From contig OZ022511.1 in NCBI GenBank assembly GCA_963989385.1, forward strand, positions 24,608,503-24,672,502: a DNA stretch of 64,000 nucleotides, read 5' to 3'. The DNA is from Ctena decussata (taxonomy: Eukaryota > Mollusca > Bivalvia > Lucinida > Lucinidae). Every line of letters begins with the position of its first letter. The stretch's first letter is position 1. A model generated the notes under the pieces. The model was not told the origin of the DNA. It did not search any database and saw only the letters and a program-made list of their open reading frames with translations. Positions 55,829-64,000 of the stretch are shown here, in pieces. Both the position numbers and the translations under genes were made by a program.

Positions 55829-57474
55829 ATACATCTATAAATTTCAGCAGTAGATTCAGGAATCAGTTGAAAGTAAATGCACTGATTTCTCAAACTTTAG
55901 CTGTAATTTATTTGGTTTTTTTTATGAAATAAAAAAGGAGTACTTATTAGCAGTTTTTATTGCCTGGCAGTTTTTTGTGGTTTGACTGCCATTAGATATT
56001 ACAATAAAGTCAAGTTTTTAAAACAGAGAGCCAGATGCAACATGTCTTGTGGGGGTTGGGGGGGGGGGGGGGGGGGGTTGGCTAAGAATAATGGGTTTTA
56101 ACAGCTCCGCTGATATCTCTGGCGGATCAGATCGCTGGAAAAACTTATAAAGCAACTTCTGAACTGATTCTGACTCGCGTGCGAGCAGCCATGATCAAAT
56201 TGCCGGAAATAAATATCGAAGACTGTGTCTCAATCTATTACGTGTGAAATATAGCAGTCTGTCTATTTGCGCTGGAACCCTTCAATGACACCAAAACATG
56301 GACTGGGATACCCAATTTTTAGTCCGGTTATGTACTTTTTTTTTTCAGATCAAATGTAGTTACCCATCTACCGGATATTGAATTACGTCACACAGCACTT
56401 TCTGCACCGGACTGTCGCATTAATCGCGAGTAAAGCTGGGAAATTTCAGGCGAATAGGTTCGGCAGTTTTTGTTCACGCTTTTGCAGACATACCCATTTG
56501 GCAAAATACGAGGCGTTTGCTGACGCTTCCGTTTCACAAACAATGCGTCAACCAGTATCTTAAAGACGTTTTCCTGAAGCATCAAAGGAATGGAATGCGT
56601 TTTTACCCTTTATTCATGCGTCAAAAATGCAAAAAACCAGGGTTTGCGCAAGGACACAGACTCACAAGACGATCAAAGTGTACCGAAACAAACACCTCGA
56701 TGCGTAATTAAAGTCGGCACTGTCTAATTGTATTTGCCGCAATTAAGTCCCATAATCCGAACTGATTAAAGACAGTTTGTTTGCGGTGTAAACAATTTTC
56801 TGCCATCTTTGTCACCCTTGACCTCGCATAGTTGTTCATGTGATCTAATTATGGGTAAATTTTCGTGACATCATGCGATACGATTGTTCTCTGATTGGTA
56901 GCTATCCGTCATGAGTCATGAATAATAATTAAGAGGGCGTGACCAAAGTCGATGCATTGATCAAACGTTAGCAGCGCGTGTCCAGGTTTGACTCGATCAG
57001 CTACCCAATTTTGTGATCGATAATTGAGGTGTTAATTGACAATTAAGATATACATTGACGACCATTAAGCGGCACGAGTCAATGACTTTTAGCCGGAGGT
57101 GACGTTCCAACGCCAGACAAAAATTCTCACCAGCGGTTTTTTTTTTGCCAATAGTTGTCGCCAAATTAATATTTTTTATTATTTCATCGCATTTTGCGAC
57201 AATGGCGATCGGTAGCGCGAACCCTGCTGTTGTGTCTCTGGCCACTGCTCATGGTGCAACTGAATGTTATTCTCCATAGACACATGTGAACATTCTTCGG
57301 CACAAAACCTGATCTGTGTATGTAAATAATTTCAATGTTCCAACAGAAGCTCAAAAATGTAGTATGTTGTCGGGTTACCGTCAAAAAAAATTCCTGCATC
57401 GACATTGAAGAATAGAATTTACGGCCCTTCGTATGGGTTACAGCGATGCTCGCCAATAGGCAGTGCCTATTTTC
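55829..57474. other. comparatively repeat-poor, CpG-richer stretch
   Basis: A G run (about 56050-56080) interrupts it. From 56100 to 57250 CpG content rises and repeats are few, which may mark a promoter or exon region, perhaps of the - strand TLCD3 gene. I found no exon with both a fitting reading frame and splice donor. 57130-57200 contains a TCGCCAA-rich patch that may be another dispersed repeat. Confidence 0.4.
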
Positions 57475-58150
57475 ATATTGTGATTACTATACCTATGAAG
57501 TCTAGCCTCATAGAGCCATATGGTTTTTGGAGAGATAATTTAAACGGGAGAGGGGGGGGGGTTGAATTTTGTTTGGTTTCCATGGCAACAAATAAAAGTG
57601 AGCAGTGGGCATAAATCATATGGTTGGTAGAAGAATACTCAAGGAACACTTCTACATATATAAAGGTTTTGTCAAAATATCTGCAAATGCCATTTTTCAA
57701 TTTTCCTCATTATAAGTCTAAGTTGTCATAGCAACCAAACTAAAGAGCTGATCTTCATAAAAAAAAATCTGTAAAGACTTATATGATGAATATTTCTATA
57801 AAGTCTCAGCCTCATTGAGCTTATGGTTTCTGATAATTTGAAAGTATTTTTTCTCCATTTTTTTTGCATTTTGGTTTCCATGGCAACTAATACAAATGAG
57901 CAGTGGGAGAAAATGACATGTCTGATAGAAGACTACTCAAAGAAAATGTCTACAAAAGTTTTGTCAAAGTATCTGCAATGATTTAGCAGTAAATGCCATT
58001 TTTCAATTTTTTCCATTATTAGTCAATTCGGAAATCTGGGTGGCTTCAAAGGTCTGAGAAGATGGTGTTTGAAAGTGTGGACGACAGGTCGACGGACAAC
58101 TGCCTATTCTATTAACTCCCCTGTAGCCTTAGGCTCTGGTGAGCTAAAAA
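57475..58150 (-). mobile_element. truncated family C-like pearl element
   Basis: The right end reads GGACGACAGGTCGACGGACA, then CCTTAGGCTCTGGTGAGCTAAAAA, as at the right end of the family C copy ending at 29316. Two ~295-bp units share GGTTTCCATGGCAAC and GAAGA[A/C]TACTCAA. The left terminus is not found. Confidence 0.7.
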
Positions 58151-58640
58151 TCAATGCTATAGGATTTTTTTCATGACCACCGGATATTGCGTCGGATGAA
58201 ATAAAAACATTAACACCGTATACACAATTTAGATTGATGAGATTCTGAACCATTGAAAAACCTACTTTTCTGATATAAGACTTGCATCAGCCTTTGACAG
58301 TCTTGAAGTAAAGTGTTTAAGGAATGATCTTATACCAAAATACGACGCTGGGAAAAAGAAACACCCAGCGATAAACAGTAACATGTTCACCCTCTGACCT
58401 TTGATATAATTGCGGTGGACCAATCAGAGAACCCGTAAGAACCGACATATATTCTGGCTTCCTGCTTTGATGTTGGGTAAAGACCAGTAGCTACACCTGC
58501 GGGCTTGTTTTGGGATATACTGTCTCTGACTTACATGGCGTCGACACCATTCTAAGCCACTGAGACTTCTATCGCTGCATATCTCTGCTTACCGACAGCC
58601 TTGTTGGGCATTAATAAAGTCTTTGGCAGAGTAAGGGGCT
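58151..58640. other. no clear feature; possible 5' part of the LINE remnant
   Basis: GC is slightly higher from 58380. Nothing translates to a recognisable LINE endonuclease, so the limits of the remnant on this side are unknown. Confidence 0.35.
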
Positions 58641-59520
58641 AGCTCCTCATGGTCTTGAACCAACAGAAGGCTGTAGACCCAGACAAATCAAACCCCATCG
58701 CTTTGCAGACATTACAAAATGAACTCTCTTCTGCAGCTGATCCTTGGATACTGGAAAATTACCCGATGGTTGGAAAGAGGCCAATGTGTCCCTCATTTTC
58801 AAGAAAGGAGACAAAATCTACCTCTCCAACTAAAGGCCATTTCATTGACCTGTAACCTTTGTAAGGTACTAGAGCACATTGTTGCTTCCTTGTAGCCTAT
58901 ATTAACACTTTACTGAACTGAGCACACATGTACTTTATACATTTTAGCACAGGTTCCAAGAAAAGAGGTCCTGCGAGACGCAGCCTTTCATGTTGATTGA
59001 CGAAATGTCTAAACCTATGCAGATGGACGAACAGACTAACTTGATTTTATTAGACTTTAGTAAGGCTTTTGATCAAGTTGCTCACGCCAAAACTAACCTT
59101 TGTTATCAGAATGGATCGAACGTTTTAGATAACATAACCACGAGTGCTAATCAGACTCTTAAATTCGTGAAAAGACATATTCGGTTCCATAATAAGGATC
59201 TTACATCAGTAGCTTACGAAACACTGGTTAGGCTGCAGTTGGGGTATGCTTCAACAGTATGGTCTCCCCCCCCCCACCCCCTCCCCCCTCCCCCGGGACA
59301 CACACAAAACACACAAACACACACTGATATACAGAAAATGGAAACGGTTCAAAGAAGGTGACACGAGTCTATATATAATTAATGACATTTCCAGAGTTTG
59401 CTGCTTTGCTGAAGAACCTCAACTGGCGTCCCCTAAACCAACGACGTACGAAAGTCATCTTGTAATGCTTTACAAGGTCATATATGACCTTGTTGCTACA
59501 ATCAAGACATAGTCATTCCG
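58641..59520 (+). pseudogene. decayed LINE reverse transcriptase with deleted catalytic core
   Basis: Pieces in different frames line up in LINE order: KAVDPDKSNPIALQTL (the pre-RT 'P-KA-GPD' motif), an NVSLIFKKGD-like piece and a PISLTCNLCKVLEH-like piece, then LILLDFSKAFDQVAHAK (RT motif with the first catalytic Asp). Directly after this it jumps to SANQTLKFVKRHIRFHNKDL, AYETLVRLQLGYASTVWSP and MLYKVIYDLV, which belong to the thumb/C-terminal part. The section with FADD and the PQGS motif is absent. A C-rich and (CACA)n tract (59266-59325) splits the thumb. It differs from the LINE at 30434 and is far older. Confidence 0.8.
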
Positions 59521-59789
59521 TGACTTTCATACAGACAGATCCCTACTCTTAAAGACTATTACGGGTTCACATTTTCCCTATGTCTATTTTCCACTGGAAT
59601 ACTCTACTAGTCACCCCACCTTGGTGCAGTTCAGCAGTGCTCTCTGTCAGGTGATCCATGTCTCTCCTTAAATATACCAGTTTCCGTTTTTATCTTTGAA
59701 CTATATTAACACTCTTTTTCGCACTGTAAAACACTTAGCTCATCCACTTGCCTATGTTATACCTTGTTTCGTTACTTATGGCCTGAGAT

Positions 59790-59990
59790 GGGGTACTGGT
59801 AATGAGTAATGGTAATGCATTATAATGCATTACTTTTTTCAAAGTAATGGTACGTAATGGTTAATGAAAGATTTTTTCATTACATGTAATAGTAATTTAA
59901 TTAATTACAAGTAGAAAAAAGGTTGTAATGATGAAATGCTTTTTGGCATTACATTTTCATTACCTAGTAGTAGTTTATTATCATCATCAT
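59790..59990. repeat. TAATG-rich low-complexity segment
   Basis: GTAATGAGTAATGGTAATGC begins it and TTACATG/CATTAC words recur in both orientations. The same 23-bp start occurs in direct orientation at about 63400-63422. Confidence 0.6.
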
Positions 59991-60289
59991 CAGCTGCTTT
60001 TCAAGACCAAAATGACTCAAGTTATTAGTACAGTAATAGTGAAAATAAGGGAATATTATTTAAATCAACAATAACAATAATAATGATAATAAATAGTAAT
60101 ATTGATAATGAAAAATATAATAAACAACAAAAATGAGAAATAATAGTAATCCGTTTTACTGCTCAGAAGGTATCTGCTGTTAATAAATTATCTACAGGTT
60201 CATAATACACTGGTTATTATCCACATTTGTTGCTTCTGGATATCAAGTCTGATGATCCTGTCCCTCTGGTCAACAAGTATTTTAATAAA

Positions 60290-60605
60290 AAAAATGTAAC
60301 AACAGATTATAATTATCGATTTCTGCAATGAACAAAATTTCCTTCTGGCACTAAAATTACTCTGATTAAATTGTAACAACAGACTGTAACAATCGATTTC
60401 TGCAGTGAACAAAATTTCCTTTTGGCACAAAAATTACTCTGATTAAAATGTAACAACAGACTGTAATTATCGATTTCTGCAGTGAACAAAAATTCCTTTT
60501 GGCATAAAAATTACTCTGATCAAAAATGTAACAGCAGACTGTAATTATCGATTTCTGCAGTTAACAAAATTTCCTTCTGGCACTTAAATTACTCTGATCA
60601 CCTAC
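60290..60605. repeat. ~78-bp tandem repeat, four units
   Basis: Each unit has TAACAACAGACTGTAATTAT, CGATTTCTGCAGTGAACAAA and TTTCCTTCTGGCAC...AAATTACTCTGAT. Small differences only. Confidence 0.9.
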
Positions 60606-60928
60606 TCTCAGGGCATTTCAAAAGAAATACTAACAGTAGAATAATCATTCCCCCTACCCTTTGTCACTGAGTGAATAAATATAGATAAACTGTGAGTGTG
60701 GCATATTTATCATTAGCATTCAAGATAATGGCGACTAATCCATTTTTACTGTCTTTGAACTTCCTAAACAACTTCCACCAGATAATAATAAACGACCAAA
60801 TGTAGGAAGCTTGAACGTGATATCAAACTTCATAACACATGTGAAGGTAAGACCTTTCCATTTTCATGGACGTGTTACAACAATGTTCTTTATCAGACAG
60901 ATATTATTCAAAGGCCATCTTAAGACTT

Positions 60929-61003
60929 GTCTGATAGCAGAATAAAATGTACAGACTATAAAAGTCACTTTTATAGTCTGTACATTTTATTCTGCTATCA
61001 GAC
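60929..61003. repeat. perfect 37-bp inverted repeat with a 1-base centre
   Basis: GTCTGATAGCAGAATAAAAT and the following 17 bases (60929-60965) are exactly complementary to 60967-61003, with a single C between. The palindrome is 75 bases long. Confidence 0.95.
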
Positions 61004-61175
61004 AACGGCATGAAAAACATGTAACCCCTCCAAAGTCAAGCTGTTATCTTATTTTATTTTATTTTCACCAGTCTCAGTTATAGCTCTGATTAGGCAGGTA
61101 TCAAAGAAAAATATGTCACCAGTCCAAAGTCACGCTGATACTTAAATCTTTTACTTAGTCAGATATCAAGTGAAA

Positions 61176-62616
61176 ACTAGAAATTGTGTTTGTGAAACAC
61201 TATGCCCCCAACCATATGCTTGCCTCTAAAGGTGTCAAACTTTAGAATGTCTAAATCTGAAAAGGAGTTATATAATGTTTACTAAAATATATTTAACACA
61301 TCAAGAACTACTATTAAACCAAAAATCAGCTTCCCAGATCAAGCTATTTAGAAGTTGGAAAAATGCCAAATTCAAACAAGGGACATAATTTCATCACTAT
61401 TTCACGCAATTGTCCCAAAAGTTAATAAGGTAATCTACTCCTCATACCCAATCAGTATACCAAATATTAAGGTCAAAGCTCAAATACTTTTTGAGATATT
61501 TTGCTAACAAATTGGTCATCTCATTTTTCTAAAGCATAACTCCAAAAAGGGGCATAACTGGGAAAAGAAAAAAACACATGTCAGCTAATTTTCCGTGAGG
61601 AATCCATATATGAAATTTCTAAACCCTATGCCCTGTGGATCTTGAACTCAGCAGCTGCATAAGTATTGATCATCAGGGGAAGTAACTCCGTAATTAATGA
61701 ATGCAGAGTTACCTAACCTGTTCTAAAGTAGCTAACACATCAAGAACTACAATTAAACCAAAAATCAGCTTCCAGGCTCAAACAATTTAAAAGTTGGGAA
61801 AAATGCCAAATTCAAACAAGGGCCATTACTCCATTAAGATTTTATGGAATTTTCAAAAAAGTTAATCAGGTAATTTACTTCTCATACCCAATCCATTTAC
61901 TAAATATCAAGGCCATAGCTCAAATACTTTTTAGGGTGTCTTGCAAACAAGATAGTCATCTCATTTTATTAAAAGGGGCATAACTCCAAAACGGGACATA
62001 ACTGGGAAAAGAAAAATTACGTGTCAGCTAATTTTCAATAAGAAATTTATATATGAAATTTCAAAACCCTATTCCCAGTGGTTCTTGAACTCAGTAGCTG
62101 CGTAAGTATTGCTTATCAGGGGGAGTAACTCCGTAATTAATGAATGCAGAGTTGCCTACCCTGTACTAAAGTAGTTGACACATCGAGAACTACTACAAAA
62201 GTTGGAAAAATGCCAAATACAGACAAGGGCCATAACTCCATCAATACTTTACGGAATCGTTCCAAAAGTTAATCAGGTAATCTACTCCTCATACCCAATT
62301 AGTATACCAAATATCAAAGTCATAGCTCAAATACTTTTTGAGACATCTTGCTAACAAGATAGTCATATCATTATTTACAGGGGCATAACTCCAAAAAGGG
62401 GCATAGTAAAAGGGCGCATAACTGGGAAACGAAAAAAATACGTGTCAGCTAATATTCCATGAGGAATCAATATACAAGAAATTTCAAGACCCTAGCTTGC
62501 AGGGTTCCAAAGTTACAGCAAGCATGGAAAGTGTGACGCACACGTGCACACACACACGCGCACGGACAAGCCAAACAGTAATATGCCCCACCAACTTTTT
62601 CAAAGTTGGGGGCATA
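61176..62616 (-). mobile_element. pearl-like element, family D (reverse orientation)
   Basis: The left border ACTAGAAATTGTGTTTGTGA, then ACACTATGCCCCCAACC, is the complement-type of the family B right end. The right border is ATGCCCCACCAACTTTTTCA, then AAGTTGGGGGCATAA, a strong terminal hairpin. Three ~440-bp units repeat GGGAAAAGAAAAA, 'TAACTCCGTAATTAATGAAT' (61685, 62127) and CATACCCAATCAGTATACCA. CACACGTGCACACACACACG precedes the right end where other families have (GGAC)n. Confidence 0.8.
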
Positions 62617-63531
62617 AACATGTAATCAGTCCAAATTCATGCTTGGCCTAATCTTTGGGGTCAAGTCAGTGGTTTTCTTTTATACTTTTCAATGAATTAT
62701 AGAGATTTCTCGATGAAATCGTAACTGATAATCTCACTGATTCAAGCAATGAAATTATCACTTTCGATTTTGAACACTGTTTTCAAAAATAGGATTTTTG
62801 TGAAATAGTCTCATTTATTTGTTGATTAATTGACTAAGCCTTATCCGGCCTGGCATAGATTACGTCACGCATGTTTGCACGTCATTTAGACGTTAACGAC
62901 GTCACTAAACGTGCCAACGTAACATTGATAGTGCACGCGACGCGAGGCCGCCTCAGTCTCCTGTAGGCATTCTTACTTAGCAAATTTCTTGAGATCCGTT
63001 TATCAAAATGAAATGATAAGCTATTTTTCAGTTGCTAACGTGTTTACAACCAGTATCAAACCCAGTAAACACGCTGGAAGCATCAAATACGGCAAAAAAC
63101 GGCTAGAAGAAAGGTTGTGTCTCTGTCTTGATGGCTAACGCATTGGAATAACCTAAATTATTGCATTTTAAAGCAGATTAGAAACAGACAATTTGACTAT
63201 TTCAGTGTAAGATCGATTTTTATTTCACTCATGAACACCAAAAGTGCTCAAGCGCAACTACCCCTCTCAAAGAATCAAAACAACAAACACTTCCACCATG
63301 CATGAAACCTTATAACAAGACTTAAGTTTTCAAAGACAAACGATTACTACATTTTTCCCTGCACTTATTTTATAGGTGAAAAGTTGTGATGGAGAAATGT
63401 AATGAGTAATGGTAATGCATTACATTTGCTAAGTAATCACCCTGTCCAATCGAAACACCGGTTAAACGGTATAAACTCCGGATAAACGATATTGTAACAC
63501 CGGATAACGGCGGATTCGCGCACAAACTATC
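62617..63531. other. presumed upstream region of the right-edge gene
   Basis: 62860-62940 has GACGTCACTAAACGTGCC and CACGTCATTTAGACGTTAAC, an imperfect GACGTC palindrome cluster. 63398-63425 repeats the TAATGAGTAATGGTAATGCA motif. 63455-63520 carries three AACACCGG/ACTCCGG motifs followed by (T)AAACG. No other gene seen. Confidence 0.45.
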
Positions 63532-63550
63532 ATGGCGGCGGCCATACCAG
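63532..63550 (+). CDS. tentative first coding exon of an unknown gene
   Basis: ATGGCGGCGGCCATACCAG encodes MAAAIP plus one base, directly followed by GTAAGA, a good splice donor. The context CTATCATGG is acceptable for initiation. It joins in phase with the exon at 63923. The match of start, donor, acceptor and phase is the only support. Confidence 0.4.
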
Positions 63551-63922
63551 GTAAGAATTTTGTTGTTTCTTTGCTTGCAAATAAATGTTTCCGCTGAAAT
63601 ATAAAGTGAAATCGGTGGAAAAATGATTTATTTTACCATGTATGCTTCGATGCAGAGTGATTTGTATCATTCGATCCGGAGTTGGTGCAACAGTTTCGGC
63701 CATGGCCACTTTAGCCGATTTGTCTGCAAACCGTTCGAACTTTAGAAAATATGCAGAGGTTATGAACATGTGAGGGGCTTTCGATGATTTTTTGGGTACA
63801 TTTAATAGTAATTTTACCGTTTATACTAAAAAGATACGTTGAAAAATTAGTTATAAGAATTTCATGGCCAAAATAAAAAGTAACACCGGTTGAAACGGTA
63901 CGAGAAACGCTCTTCTATCCAG

Positions 63923-64000
63923 CTTCCGAATCAGATTCAGAATTGCTTACTGGTGATACGTCCAAAGACAATCATTCACCAGAACCTGTGATTGCGGAAG
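63923..64000 (+). CDS. tentative second exon, runs off the window
   Basis: After acceptor CTTCTATCCAG the exon completes Ala (G|CT) and continues SESDSELLTGDTSKDNHSPE and PVIAE to the window edge, with no stop. The segment is acidic and Ser-rich, probably a disordered N-terminus. No domain is recognisable, so no function is proposed. Confidence 0.4.

Noticed and set aside
35508..61003. The short perfect hairpins as microRNA precursors
   Set aside because: Stems are perfect and symmetric, unlike typical pre-miRNAs with bulges; several have flanking duplications. They fit small MITEs or recent palindromes better, though small-RNA data could change this.

Overview
The window looks like nuclear DNA of an animal, most likely a bivalve mollusc. 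Coding sequence is split into short exons with GT/AG borders. Two exons encode domains common in mollusc secreted proteins (PAN/apple and Methyltransf_FA). The interspersed repeats resemble the 'pearl'/Helitron-type elements described in oysters and clams: a core of tandem units of about 130-450 bp, a (GGAC)n-like microsatellite, and short complementary ends. The organism is inferred; no species is claimed.

Genes are few. On the + strand a terminal exon with the C-terminal half of a Methyltransf_FA domain (18530-18801) is followed about 3.8 kb later by a first exon with signal peptide and PAN-like domain (22592-22976). Order and phase make these the end of one gene and the start of the next, perhaps a cluster of related secreted proteins. 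On the - strand four exons between 44169 and 51050 join in phase into nearly all of a TLC-domain protein of the TLCD3/FAM57 family; the N-terminal exon was not found. A tentative gene begins at the right edge (63532, + strand).

The rest is repeats. 0.8-9.5 kb holds three pearl-like families. 9.6-16.1 kb is a satellite district: a ~70-bp satellite that flips orientation, a fold-back element with arms of (AACGA)n-like DNA and a 10-bp target duplication, and 1.8 kb of GATATC-centred palindromic repeats. 23.1-23.8 kb is a ~46-bp minisatellite. 25.27-26.65 kb is a higher-order array whose 23-bp unit alternates strand at least eight times. 26.9-33.96 kb is a transposon nest: one pearl-like element interrupted by a second (itself interrupted by a third) and by a 5'-truncated LINE with a 12-bp target duplication and a reverse-transcriptase frame broken by only one stop codon. 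34-43 kb holds fold-back elements, minisatellites and MITEs, including a 368-bp piggyBac-type MITE inside another MITE. The TLCD3 introns carry at least seven more insertions. 51-63 kb contains pogo/Tc-like MITEs, further pearl-like copies, a decayed LINE lacking the RT core, and a near-perfect 75-bp hairpin.

No rRNA, tRNA gene, CRISPR array or bacterial-type operon is visible. Most long open frames here are by-products of repeats.
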